The notes under the pieces: generated by a model
The model's input: only the letters and a program-made list of their open reading frames with translations
Database searches by the model: none
What the model was told of the DNA's origin: nothing
Program-made: the position numbers and the translations under genes
Part shown: positions 47,957-56,449 of the stretch, one piece after another
How the letters are laid out: each line of letters starts with the position of its first letter
Numbering within the stretch: position 1 is the first letter of the stretch
Origin: Herbaspirillum sp. WKF16
GTDB taxonomy: Bacteria; Pseudomonadota; Gammaproteobacteria; Burkholderiales; Burkholderiaceae_D
Length of the DNA: 64,000 nucleotides
Direction: 5' to 3'
NCBI RefSeq assembly: GCF_028993615.1
Contig: NZ_CP118632.1
Location: 3,906,001 to 3,970,000 of the forward strand

Positions 47957-48727
47957 TCAGATGTCCAGCACGCCGCCGGCGACGAATCCGCCGTCGACCG
48001 GGATCACGTGGCCGGTGATGTAGGACGCTTCGTCCGAGGCCAGGAAGCTGACGGCGGCGGCGATCTCGTCGGTGCTGCCGTAGCGGCGCATCGGCACCAG
48101 CCGGTAGTAGCTCTGGCGCGTTTCTTCCGAGTGGATGGCCTGGGTCATGGGCGTATCGACCGGTCCCGGCGCCACGCTGTTGACGGTGATGCCGTGCTGG
48201 GCCAGCTCGATGGCCATCTGGCGCGTCAGGCCGATCACCGCCGACTTCGAGGTGCCGTAGGCGGTGCGGCCGGCGCCGGCGCGGATGCCGGAGATGGAGG
48301 AGATGTTGACGATCCGGCCCCAGCCGTTCTTCACCATCAGGCGCGCCGCCAGCTGCCCCGCCACCATCACGCCGGTGACGTTGATGTTCATGGTCTGCAG
48401 CCAGTTGTCGATCGGGAAATCGAGGAAGGGATAGGTCTTGGCGATGCCGGCATTGTTGACCAGCACGTCGCAGCGGCCGTAGTCCTTCTCGACCTCGGCG
48501 AAGGCGCGGGCGATGGACTCGGGATTGCCGAGGTCGATCTGCACCGGCGCCGCCTTGTGGCCGCCCGCGACCAGCGCGTCGGCGGTCTTGGCCGCCGCTT
48601 CCAGGTTGATGTCGGCCACCAGGATGGTGTAGCCCTTGGCCGCCAGTTGCTCGCAGATGCTGGCGCCGATGCCCATGGCTCCGCCCGTCACGAACGCCAC
48701 GCGGGCGCCGCTATCGCTTTGATTCAT
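47957..48727 (-). CDS. SDR-family dehydrogenase, FabG/hydroxyacyl-CoA dehydrogenase-like
   Basis: The 256 residues show TGGAMGIGASIC, VNNAGIAKT, Ser in NISSISGIRAGAG and YGTSKSAVIGLTRQMAIELA, with the usual C-terminal GHVIPVDGGFVAGG. It begins MNQSDSGARVAFVTGGAMGI. It lies between the TRAP permease gene and the other SDR gene, so both dehydrogenases are probably made with the transporter. Confidence 0.94.
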   Translation of the reverse strand: MNQSDSGARVAFVTGGAMGIGASICEQLAAKGYTILVADINLEAAAKTADALVAGGHKAAPVQIDLGNPESIARAFAEVEKDYGRCDVLVNNAGIAKTYPFLDFPIDNWLQTMNINVTGVMVAGQLAARLMVKNGWGRIVNISSISGIRAGAGRTAYGTSKSAVIGLTRQMAIELAQHGITVNSVAPGPVDTPMTQAIHSEETRQSYYRLVPMRRYGSTDEIAAAVSFLASDEASYITGHVIPVDGGFVAGGVLDI

Positions 48728-48745
48728 GTTGTCTCCGTGGATGAT

Positions 48746-48787
48746 GGCGGCCCCGGGGATGGGGGGGAATGGGGCCGCCGTTTTTTT
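48746..48787. other. Hairpin with T run between TRAP permease and SDR genes
   Basis: GGCGGCCCC (48746-48754) and GGGGCCGCC (48771-48779) form a 9-bp stem around a G-rich loop. The T run (48781-48787) is on the plus strand, opposite to the genes, so for the operon it is an intercistronic hairpin rather than a terminator. It could stop antisense transcription. Confidence 0.5.
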
Positions 48788-48837
48788 AAGTCGTTACCTT
48801 GTCGGTGATCTGCCTCGGAGTGACTTGGATGAAGAGG

Positions 48838-50718
48838 TCAGAGGAAGCCGATGGAAATCCATGGCACGAAGGCCACCACCAAGAGCGCGATCACCAGCGC
48901 GGCGAGATAGCCCCACACGCGGTTGAACACGCCGTCGGGTGATACCTTGCCGATCGCGCAGGCGGCATAGAAGCCGACGCCGAAGGGCGGCGCGAACAGG
49001 CCGATGCCCATGGCCAGGATCACCACCATGGCGTAGTGCACGTCGTGCACGCCCAGCGAGCGCGCCACCGGGAACAGCAGCGGGCCGAACAGGACGATCG
49101 CGGGGATGCCTTCCAGCAGGCTGCCCAGCACGATGAAGATGACGATGGTGATCAGCAGGAAGCCCACGCCGCCGCCCGGCACGCCCTGCATCAGGGCCAC
49201 CAGCTTGGCCGAGAAGCCGGACTGCGTCAGCGCCCAGGCCATCGAGGTGGCCATGCCGATGATCAGCAGGATGGCGCCCGAGAGCGCGGCCGATTCGATC
49301 AGCATCGGATAGAGGCGCTTGAAATTGAGGTGCCTCATGAACAGGTGCATCACCAGGCCGACCACGATGGTGTAGGCCACGCCGATGGTCGCCACTTCAG
49401 TGGCCGTGGCCACGCCTTCGATGACCGCCACGCGGATCAGCATCGGCAGCGCCAGCGCCGGAATGGCGGCGATCATGGTCTTGACGATCAGCGACATCGG
49501 CGCGCGCTTGACGTCGGGCATCGGTTCGCGGCGGGCGCGCATCCAGCACACCACGGCGATGGCGATGGTGGCGATGGCCGCCGGCATCAGGCCGCCGATG
49601 AACAGCGCCGTGATCGACACGCTGCAGACCGCGCCGATGGTGATCAGCACCAGGCTGGGCGGAATGGTTTCGGTCATGGCGCCCGAGGACGAGAGCAGCG
49701 CCACCAGTTCTTCGGGCTTGGAGCCGCGCTTCTTCATCTCCGGGAACAGCGCCGGGGCGATCGCGGCCATGTCGGCCGCCTTCGAGCCGGAGATGCCCGA
49801 GACCAGGAACATCGCGCCCAGCAGCACATATTGCAGGCCGCCGCGCACGTGGCCCAGCAGCGAGGCCATGAAATCGATCAGCGTCTTGGCCAGGCCCGAC
49901 ATTTCCAGCAGCGAGCCCAGCAGCACGAACAGCGGCACCGACAGCAGGATCAGGCTGGACATGCCCTCGTCCATGCGGCTGACCACGATCATCAGCGGCG
50001 CGCTGGTGGCCAGCGCGAGGTAGGCCATGGTCGCCGTGCCGAAGGCGAAGGCGATGGGAATGCCGCCGGCCACGCACACGCCGATCAGCAGCACGAAGAA
50101 GATGATCAGGTTGTAGTTGCCCATGGCCAGCAGCGCCGGCTTGGCCAGCCAGAGGCCGCCGCCGATCACCGCCACCACCGCCAGCGCCGAGAGCAGGAGG
50201 CGCAGGCTGGTCACCGCCGCCATGCGCGAGACCGCCGCCAGCAGCATCAGGATGGCGCCCACCGGCAGGGCCGCGGCGCGCAATCCGTCAGGGATTTCCA
50301 GGGCCGGCGTGGTGATCGCCATCTGTTCCACCGAGTGATCCACCGCGGGGTGGATCACCATCAGCACGAAGATGCAGACCACCAGGGCCGCGACCGTTTC
50401 CAGCCAGACGCGGCCCTTCTCCGAACATTTGTTGATGATGGCGGTCAGCCGCATGTGCTCCCCGCGATCCAGCGCCAGCACGGCGCCCAGCATGGAGAGC
50501 CAGATGAACAGGATCGAAGCCAGTTCATCGGACCAGACCAGCGGGTCGTGCAGCGCGTAGCGGTAAATGACGCCGGTCAACAGCACCACCGTCTCGGCCA
50601 CGACCAGCGCGGCGGCGACGGCGCCGACCACATGCATCACCATGCGGTTCAACGCCACCAGCGCGCGCGCGGCCGGGTTCATGTTTACCGGCTCGCGGTA
50701 ACTCATTGCAGCTTCCAT
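48838..50718 (-). CDS. TRAP transporter fused small and large membrane subunits (DctQM)
   Basis: The 626 residues join a DctQ-like part (about 1-190; RYALHDPLVWSDELASILFI) to a DctM-like part (about 195-626; GIPIAFAFGTATMAYLALAT, SGSKAADMAAIAPALFPEMK, MTETIPPSLVLITIG). Such Q-M fusions are known. It imports a carboxylate with Na+ or H+ using the DctP protein encoded next door. GGGAGG serves ATGs at 50721 or 50718. It begins EAAMSYREPVNMNPAARAL. Confidence 0.94.
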   Translation of the reverse strand: MEAAMSYREPVNMNPAARALVALNRMVMHVVGAVAAALVVAETVVLLTGVIYRYALHDPLVWSDELASILFIWLSMLGAVLALDRGEHMRLTAIINKCSEKGRVWLETVAALVVCIFVLMVIHPAVDHSVEQMAITTPALEIPDGLRAAALPVGAILMLLAAVSRMAAVTSLRLLLSALAVVAVIGGGLWLAKPALLAMGNYNLIIFFVLLIGVCVAGGIPIAFAFGTATMAYLALATSAPLMIVVSRMDEGMSSLILLSVPLFVLLGSLLEMSGLAKTLIDFMASLLGHVRGGLQYVLLGAMFLVSGISGSKAADMAAIAPALFPEMKKRGSKPEELVALLSSSGAMTETIPPSLVLITIGAVCSVSITALFIGGLMPAAIATIAIAVVCWMRARREPMPDVKRAPMSLIVKTMIAAIPALALPMLIRVAVIEGVATATEVATIGVAYTIVVGLVMHLFMRHLNFKRLYPMLIESAALSGAILLIIGMATSMAWALTQSGFSAKLVALMQGVPGGGVGFLLITIVIFIVLGSLLEGIPAIVLFGPLLFPVARSLGVHDVHYAMVVILAMGIGLFAPPFGVGFYAACAIGKVSPDGVFNRVWGYLAALVIALLVVAFVPWISIGFL

Positions 50719-50736
50719 CATCAACCTCCCGGACGT

Positions 50737-51771
50737 TTAGGCCAGCTTGCCGGTGTACTTTTCCAGCAGGGCCCAGGGCTCGTCGCCGAACTTCTTCTTC
50801 CACTCGGCATAGAAGCCGGCGCTGCGCAGCTTGGCGCGGAAGGAGTCGGCGTCGATGTCGTTGAAGGCCAGGCCCTTGCCCTTCATCTCGCCCACCAGCG
50901 AGTCGTTGAGCTTGCGCACGTCGGCGCGCTGGTTGATGCCGGCTTCATTGATGGCGCGGGTCATGACGTCCTGCAGGTCCTTGGGCAGCTTCTCGAAGGA
51001 CTTCTTGTTGCCCAGGAACCAGAAACCGTCCCACATGTGGTTGGTGATGGAGCAATACTTCTGCACTTCGTACAGCTTGGCGGTGGAGATGATCGCCAGC
51101 GGGTTCTCCTGGCCTTCGACGATCTTGGTCTGCAGCGCCGAATAGACTTCGGCGAAGTTGATCGAGGTCGGGGCCGATTCGACGGCGCGGAACATCGAGG
51201 TCCACAGCGGGCTCGGCGGCACGCGCAGCTTCATGCCCTTCAGGTCGTCGGCGCTCTTGATCGGCCTGGTGCTGTTGGTGATCTGGCGGTAGCCGTTGTC
51301 CCAGATCTTTTCAAAGGCGAACAGGGTCGACTTGGATTCGATCTGCTTGCGCACGTGCACGCCCAGCTCGCCGTCCATGGCGGCCCAGACCTGGTCGTAG
51401 TCCTTGAAGGCGAAGCCGATGCCGGAGATCTGCGCGGCCGGCACCAGGGTGCCCAGGATCAGCGGCGACAGCGTGAAGAAATCGATCGCGCCGGCGCGCA
51501 CCTGCGACAGCATGTCGGTATCGGTGCCCAGCTGGTTGTTGGGGTACAGCTGCAGTTCGATGCGGCCCTTGGAATCGGCCGCGATCTTGGCCGCCATCTC
51601 CTTGGCGCGCACGTTCATCGGGTGCGACACCGGCAGGTTGTTGGCGTACTTGAAAGTGAATTCGGCGGCGTGGGCGGAAGTCCCGTACAGGCCGGTGGCG
51701 GCGGCGGCCGAGGCCACCGATGCGGTCTTCAGAAAAGAACGGCGCGTGATCTTGCCAGTGGGATGTCCCAT
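50737..51771 (-). CDS. DctP-type TRAP solute-binding protein with Tat-like signal
   Basis: The 344 residues begin MGHPTGKITRRSFLKTASVA, a twin-Arg signal (RRSFLK at 10-15) cut near SAHA-AEFTFKYANN. The mature protein is DctP-like: NNLPVSHPMNVRAKEMAAKI, MKLRVPPSPLWTSMFRAVES, NFAEVYSALQTKIVEGQENP. The conserved Arg of the carboxylate site lies in KLRVPP. It leads the TRAP-SDR operon and is divergent from the thiolase operon. Confidence 0.94.
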   Translation of the reverse strand: MGHPTGKITRRSFLKTASVASAAAATGLYGTSAHAAEFTFKYANNLPVSHPMNVRAKEMAAKIAADSKGRIELQLYPNNQLGTDTDMLSQVRAGAIDFFTLSPLILGTLVPAAQISGIGFAFKDYDQVWAAMDGELGVHVRKQIESKSTLFAFEKIWDNGYRQITNSTRPIKSADDLKGMKLRVPPSPLWTSMFRAVESAPTSINFAEVYSALQTKIVEGQENPLAIISTAKLYEVQKYCSITNHMWDGFWFLGNKKSFEKLPKDLQDVMTRAINEAGINQRADVRKLNDSLVGEMKGKGLAFNDIDADSFRAKLRSAGFYAEWKKKFGDEPWALLEKYTGKLA

Positions 51772-52005
51772 CTGTTTATCTCCTGTTTGTAGTTATATGA
51801 AAATTGCTGAACCCGGGGCTTCCCGTTGTTTTCAACACTGCCTGTGCCACGACAGAGCAATTTGGATGCCAAGCCGCCGACCGGTCGTCGGCGCCGCGGG
51901 CGTCTCCTCCCTGTCGCCGGCATTGCGCCTGTATTCTCTGCGATAAGGGCGGCCCTGTACAAGGGCGCGGGCCGCTCCCGCGACAATTTATTTGATGGGA
52001 ATTGA

Positions 52006-52063
52006 TGCGACACCTGTCGCACAAGTGTCGCATCGGTGTCGCACCGGACGACAGGTGTACACC
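52006..52063. promoter_or_regulatory. Array of TGTCGCA repeats with 11-bp phasing and a GGTGTACACC palindrome
   Basis: TGTCGCA occurs at 52015-52021, 52026-52032 and 52037-52043, each start 11 bp from the last, so all face the same side of the helix. An inverted copy TGCGACA (52006-52012) forms a 7-2-7 palindrome with the first. A perfect palindrome GGTGTACACC follows at 52054-52063. It lies about 300 nt upstream of the sigma-54 promoter, a normal distance for enhancer sites of a sigma-54 activator. Confidence 0.65.
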
Positions 52064-52097
52064 CGGCCGCAGCGGACGATTCCATGCTGCGGCGCAA

Positions 52098-52128
52098 TGA
52101 CTTACGTTAACGTAAAGTCGTGATATCT
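52098..52128 (+). promoter_or_regulatory. MerR/LiuR-like operator within a 19-bp-spaced promoter
   Basis: TTACGTTAACGTAA (52103-52116) is a perfect 14-bp palindrome, lying between a -35-like ATGACT (52098-52103) and a -10-like GATATC (52123-52128) at 19 bp, the long spacing used by MerR-type regulators. The ACGT-rich core recalls LiuR-type sites that control acyl-CoA catabolism. No merR gene is in the window. Confidence 0.5.
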
Positions 52129-52334
52129 TGAGTGCGTCGGCCACGGCCACGCCAGCGCCGACAGCATCGAGACCCTGCAGCAACTATAAGTAAAACCATG
52201 AAAACGCGAGAACCGGCGCGGCTTTGCGCCGGCCTCGCAGGAGACGGGCAATACCGCTGCCGGCCAACCGCCGGCGGTCCATGCGACAGCCTGCGCATGC
52301 GAGCGACCAGCGCACCGCATGCGCGTGCCGCGCG

Positions 52335-52350
52335 TGGCACCGATTTTGCA
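52335..52350 (+). promoter_or_regulatory. Sigma-54 promoter for the thiolase operon
   Basis: TGGCAC-N5-TTGCA matches the -24/-12 consensus exactly, with GG (52336) and GC (52348) 12 bp apart. It is directed at the thiolase gene, whose ATG is at 52445; transcription would begin near 52361. Confidence 0.8.
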
Positions 52351-52444
52351 TATTGCCCTGGCGTGAACCGGAGCGCATGACGCTTTAACTTGCATGACCT
52401 GCAAGAGATGCGTTCCATCGACTAGTCTTACAAGGACCTACAAC

Positions 52445-53626
52445 ATGACTGCTTCTGCATCCGCACCCTGCATTACCGGCTGGCATCATTCCCAATTCGG
52501 CAAGCTTGACGGCATCGATCCCGAAGTGCTGATCGGCCAGGTCGCCAAGGCCGCCATCGAGCACGCCGGCCTGCAACCGGAAGACATCGATTCCGTCCAC
52601 GTCGGCACCTTCAACGCCGGCTTCCTGTACCAGGACTTCCCCTCTTCGCTGGTGTTCAACAGCCTGCCGCAGCTGCGCTTCAAGCCGGCCGTGCGCCTGG
52701 AGAACGCCTGCGCCACCGGCTCGGCCGCGATCCATTCGGGCCTGCAATCGATCAAGGCCGGCGAGTCGAAGCACGTGCTGGTGATCGGCTTCGAGAAGAT
52801 GACCGAGCTGGCCACGCCGCAGGTCGGCGAGGTGCTGCTCAAGGCCTGCTACGCCAAGGAAGAGGCCGGCATCCCCGGCGGCTTCGCCGGCGTGTTCGGC
52901 AAGATCGCGCAGAGCTACTTCGACCGCTTCGGCGACCAGTCCGACGCGCTGGCGATGATCGCCGCCAAGAACCACAAGAACGGCATGTCCAATCCGTACG
53001 CCCACATGCGCCGCGACTTCGGTTTCGATTTCTGCCGCAACGTGTCCGACAAGAACCCGTACGTGGCCGGCCCACTGAAGCGCACCGACTGCTCGCTGGT
53101 CTCCGACGGCGCCGCCGCCATGGTGATCAGCGCCGCCGATGCCGCCCGGTCCATGCCGCGCGCCGTGCAGTTCCGCGCGGCGGTGCACGTCAACGACTAC
53201 CTGCCCCTGTCGCGCCGCGACGCCACCCGCTTCGAGGCCGCAGAGCTGGCCTGGAAGCAGGCGCTGGGCAACGCCCGTCTGTCGCTGGGCGACCTGTCGC
53301 TGGTGGAAACCCACGACTGCTTCACCGTCGCCGAACTGCTGGAATACGAGGCGATGGGCCTGGCGCCGCACGGCCAGGGCGCGCGCGTGATCGCCGAGGG
53401 CATCACCGCCAAGGACGGCAAGCTGCCCGTCAATCCTTCGGGCGGCCTGAAATCCAAGGGCCACCCGGTGGGCGCCACCGGCGTGTCGATGCACGTGATG
53501 GCGGCGATGCAGGCCGCGCATGACGCCGGCGACATGCAGATCGCCAACGCCAGGTACGCCGGCGTGTTCAACATGGGCGGCGCGGCGGTGGCCAACTACG
53601 TCAGCATCCTGGAACGCATCCACTGA
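52445..53626 (+). CDS. SCP2-type thiolase / acetyl-CoA acyltransferase
   Basis: The 393 residues have the acylated Cys89 in RLENACATGSAAIHSGLQS, the His-containing GGLKSKGHPVGATG and ETHDCFTVAELLEYEAMG. At the C-terminal end the usual CxG Cys is replaced by NMGGAAVANYV, a mark of SCP2/sterol-carrier type thiolases. These cleave (or condense) 3-ketoacyl-CoA with CoA. It starts MTASASAPCITGWHHSQFGK after AAGGA. First gene of an operon with a CoA ligase and two PPC proteins. Confidence 0.93.
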   Translation: MTASASAPCITGWHHSQFGKLDGIDPEVLIGQVAKAAIEHAGLQPEDIDSVHVGTFNAGFLYQDFPSSLVFNSLPQLRFKPAVRLENACATGSAAIHSGLQSIKAGESKHVLVIGFEKMTELATPQVGEVLLKACYAKEEAGIPGGFAGVFGKIAQSYFDRFGDQSDALAMIAAKNHKNGMSNPYAHMRRDFGFDFCRNVSDKNPYVAGPLKRTDCSLVSDGAAAMVISAADAARSMPRAVQFRAAVHVNDYLPLSRRDATRFEAAELAWKQALGNARLSLGDLSLVETHDCFTVAELLEYEAMGLAPHGQGARVIAEGITAKDGKLPVNPSGGLKSKGHPVGATGVSMHVMAAMQAAHDAGDMQIANARYAGVFNMGGAAVANYVSILERIH

Positions 53627-53738
53627 TCGCTCCACGCACTTCCCGCCCGCCGCACCCGGCGGGCGGCCTGCAGCACCTCGGCATCAACGCAACAAGACAA
53701 GAAAAGCAACGCCAATTTCAATTAGAACGAGTGAGACG

Positions 53739-55337
53739 ATGTTAAAGAAAGTCATGAACCTGGGCCGCCTGCTATCCGACGTGGCGCGCCGCTTTCCCGA
53801 CGAGCCCGGCCTGATCCTCAGCCGCGGCGGCGCCAACGGTGACGACAGGGTCATCACCTGGAAGCAGATCAACGACCGCGTGGATGCCCTCGCCCACGCG
53901 CTGGCCAAGCGCGGCGTGAAGAAGGGCGAGAAGATGCTGGTCCATTCGCGCAACAACCAGCAGATCTTCGAGAGCGCCTGGGCGGCGTTCAAGCTGGGCA
54001 TGGTCTGGGTTCCGACCAACTTCCGCATCACGCCGCCCGAGGCGGCCTACCTGGGCCAGTCCAGCGGCGCTTGCGTCATGGTCTACGACCAGGGCTTCGG
54101 CAACTATGTCGACGCCGTCAAGGCCGCCTCGCCGGTGCTGGAACACGTGATCGCGCTGGCCGATCCGCGTCCGGGCGAACTGGACTTCGAGGCCCTGGTG
54201 GCAGAAGCCGGCGGCCGTCCCTTCGACGAGGTCGAGGTCGACTACGAAGACCCGATGTGGTTCTTCTACACCTCCGGCACCACCGGCCACCCCAAGGCCG
54301 GCATGCTCTCGCACGGCCAGATGGCCTTCGTCGTGACCAACCACCTGGCCGACCTGATGCCGGGGCTGAACCATCTGTCACGCTCGCTGGTGGTGGCGCC
54401 GCTGTCGCATGGCGCCGGCATCCACGCGGTGATCAACACCGCGCGCGGCGCGGCCAGCATCCTGCTGTCGTCGGAACGCCTGGTGGTGGAAGAAGCCTGG
54501 CAACTGGTCGAGAAATACAAGGTGGACAACATGTTCACCGTGCCCACCATCGTCAAGATCCTGGTGGAGGATGAATCGGTCGACCGCTACGACCACTCCT
54601 CGCTGAAGCACGTGATCTACGCCGGCGCGCCGATGTACCGCGCCGACCAGGTGTATGCGCTCAAGAAGCTGGGCCGCGTATTGGTGCAGTACTACGGCCT
54701 GGGCGAAGTGACCGGCAACATCACCTTCCTGCCGCCCTACATGCACTTCGAGGACGACGCCCATCCGCAGGCGCGCGTGGGCACCTGCGGCATGCCGCGC
54801 ACCGGCATGGAGATCGCCATCCTGGACGACAGCGGCAAGAAGCTGGCGCCGTTCGAGACCGGCGAGATCTGCGTGCGCGGCCCGGCGGTGTTCATGGGCT
54901 ACCACAACAACCCCGACGCCAACGCCAAGGCCTTCAAGCATGACTGGTTCCATACCGGCGACCTCGGCCACGTGGACCAGGACGGCTTCCTCTACATCAC
55001 CGGCCGCTCTTCCGACATGTACATCTCGGGCGGCTCCAACGTCTATCCGCGCGAGATCGAGGAAGCGCTGCTGACCCACCCGGCGGTGTCGGAAGTGGCG
55101 GTGCTGGGCGTGCCCGATCCCAAGTGGGGCGAGAGCGGCCTGGCGGTGATCGTCTGCAAACCCGGCCAGCAGGCCGGCGGCGAGGCGCTGCTGGCGCACC
55201 TGGAGGAACGCATCGGCAAGTACAAGTGGCCGCGCCGCTTCGTGTTCTGGGAAACCATGCCCAAGTCGGGCTACGGCAAGATCGTCAAGAAGCAGATCAA
55301 GGCCCTGCTCGAAGAGAAAGGAGACTACCGCCTATGA
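53739..55337 (+). CDS. AMP-forming acyl-CoA ligase (class I adenylate-forming enzyme)
   Basis: The 532 residues begin MLKKVMNLGRLLSDVARRFP and contain the P-loop FFYTSGTTGHPKAGMLSHG, the A5-type YYGLGEVTGNITFLPP, the A7 Asp in FHTGDLGHVDQDGFLYITGR, and the A10 Lys in SGYGKIVKKQI. It activates a carboxylic acid as adenylate then CoA thioester. Which acid cannot be told. Its stop overlaps the next gene by 4 nt. The 112-nt gap from the thiolase contains no terminator. Confidence 0.94.
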   Translation: MLKKVMNLGRLLSDVARRFPDEPGLILSRGGANGDDRVITWKQINDRVDALAHALAKRGVKKGEKMLVHSRNNQQIFESAWAAFKLGMVWVPTNFRITPPEAAYLGQSSGACVMVYDQGFGNYVDAVKAASPVLEHVIALADPRPGELDFEALVAEAGGRPFDEVEVDYEDPMWFFYTSGTTGHPKAGMLSHGQMAFVVTNHLADLMPGLNHLSRSLVVAPLSHGAGIHAVINTARGAASILLSSERLVVEEAWQLVEKYKVDNMFTVPTIVKILVEDESVDRYDHSSLKHVIYAGAPMYRADQVYALKKLGRVLVQYYGLGEVTGNITFLPPYMHFEDDAHPQARVGTCGMPRTGMEIAILDDSGKKLAPFETGEICVRGPAVFMGYHNNPDANAKAFKHDWFHTGDLGHVDQDGFLYITGRSSDMYISGGSNVYPREIEEALLTHPAVSEVAVLGVPDPKWGESGLAVIVCKPGQQAGGEALLAHLEERIGKYKWPRRFVFWETMPKSGYGKIVKKQIKALLEEKGDYRL

Positions 55338-55900
55338 AACTCTCGAGCAAACCCGCGGGCGACAGCACCGGCTTCGTCGAGGTGCGCAAATTCCTGCACG
55401 CAGGCCAGCAGAGCTATCCGCGCACGCTGGACCTGGAGGCCGACCCGGCCGAGGAACTGCGCATCACGCTGGCCCCGGGCACCATGGTGGGCGAAGCCTT
55501 GCGCCGCGTGCTTGCGCGCTACGGCCAGCGCGGCGGGGTGGGCCGCATGTGCGGCGGCACCGCGCGCCGCCTGCACTACCATCGCATCGAAAACACCCGG
55601 GACAAGAACCGCCCGTATGACTACGGCCCGCCGCATGTGCTGGAGGGCGCGATCACTTTCGTGACCGGCGCCATCACGGTGGGCCAGAACCCTGAAGGAA
55701 AGGTATTATTGCATTGCCATTCCGGTTTCATCGATGGCGATGGCGCCATCCACGGCGGCCATCTGCTGCTTGATACGGTGGAAGTGGGCGACGATCCGCT
55801 CATCATCCGCCTTTGCCTGTTTTCCCGAGGCGCCTTCGTCGTCAACAGCGATGAAGAGACGCACTTCAGTCTATTGCATCCGACACCCATGGAATCATGA
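55334..55900 (+). CDS. PPC/DUF296-domain protein 1 (His signature intact)
   Basis: The 188 residues have an N-terminal extension of about 25 and a PPC (DUF296/PCC) domain with the bacterial signature LLHCHSGFIDGDGAIHGGHL (about 135-155), the His residues thought to line a metal-type site. It starts MKLSSKPAGDSTGFVEVRKF. PPC-domain proteins of bacteria are largely uncharacterised. Its ATG overlaps the ligase stop (ATGA) and its stop overlaps the next PPC gene (ATGA), so it is translated with both neighbours. Function is unknown; an accessory or catalytic step on the CoA-thioester pathway is inference. Confidence 0.85.
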   Translation: MKLSSKPAGDSTGFVEVRKFLHAGQQSYPRTLDLEADPAEELRITLAPGTMVGEALRRVLARYGQRGGVGRMCGGTARRLHYHRIENTRDKNRPYDYGPPHVLEGAITFVTGAITVGQNPEGKVLLHCHSGFIDGDGAIHGGHLLLDTVEVGDDPLIIRLCLFSRGAFVVNSDEETHFSLLHPTPMES

Positions 55901-56355
55901 TGACGAACCTAGCCAATACCAATATCAACGAGACAGACGACAACATCCAGGTAGAAGAAGGCACCCTGGGCAAGCTGGTCATGGCCCGCCTGAAACCCAA
56001 CCAGGACATGACCGAGAGCGTGGAAGCCCTGTGCCGCCAGCACGGCATGCAGACCGCCATCGTGCGCGGCGCCATCGGCAGCCTGATCGACGCCCACCTG
56101 CAATACTCGACCCCGACCGGCCTGCGCCGCATGGAAATCAACGGCCCCGGCGTGGAGATCCTGAACGTGTTCGGCGAGATCGGTTTCTCGGACGGCAAGT
56201 CCAACCCCAATCCGCTGCAGGGCGTGGTGGCCGACACCGACGGCAAGATCTTCGCCGGCCGTTTCGTGCGCGGCGCCAATCTCTCCTTCATCACCATCGA
56301 GATCACGCTGCAGGAGTGGATCCCGGCGAAGGTGCGCGAGGCCGTTCCGGCCTGA
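55897..56355 (+). CDS. PPC/DUF296-domain protein 2 (His signature lost)
   Basis: The 152 residues begin MMTNLANTNINETDDNIQVE. The domain aligns with PPC 1 (TAIVRGAIGSLIDAHLQYST; NVFGEIGFSDGKSNPNP), but the loop that carries HCHS and GGHL in the partner reads GVVADTDGKIFAGRFVRG, without the His residues. It may form a mixed trimer or hexamer with PPC 1, as PPC proteins are known trimers. Start uses the first of two ATGs, overlapping the stop of PPC 1. A terminator follows. Confidence 0.8.
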   Translation: MMTNLANTNINETDDNIQVEEGTLGKLVMARLKPNQDMTESVEALCRQHGMQTAIVRGAIGSLIDAHLQYSTPTGLRRMEINGPGVEILNVFGEIGFSDGKSNPNPLQGVVADTDGKIFAGRFVRGANLSFITIEITLQEWIPAKVREAVPA

Positions 56356-56393
56356 TCGCCCTCCCCGCTGCCGCTTTCCCGCGCGACAAAGAC

Positions 56394-56431
56394 AAAAGGA
56401 GCAGGCCGGTTGCCCGGCATGCTCCTTTTCT
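56394..56431. terminator. Bidirectional terminator between the PPC and symporter genes
   Basis: AAAAGGAGCA and TGCTCCTTTT form outer arms with a GCCGG/CCGGC inner stem. It lies between convergent genes and can serve both. Confidence 0.88.
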
Positions 56432-56449
56432 CATTGCCTGCCGAACGCG

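Larger units (their letters stand above)
51772..52444. other. Complex divergent control region between the TRAP and thiolase operons
   Basis: This 673-nt gap is the densest regulatory region in the window. It holds the 11-bp-spaced TGTCGCA array, a MerR/LiuR-like palindrome and a sigma-54 promoter, listed separately. No credible gene lies inside; short ORFs reaching into it from both sides lack ribosome sites. Confidence 0.75.

Noticed and set aside
51828..51849. Second sigma-54 promoter for the TRAP operon on the minus strand
   Set aside because: TGGCAC is present, but the -12 element reads GTGTT instead of TTGC, so the essential GC is missing.
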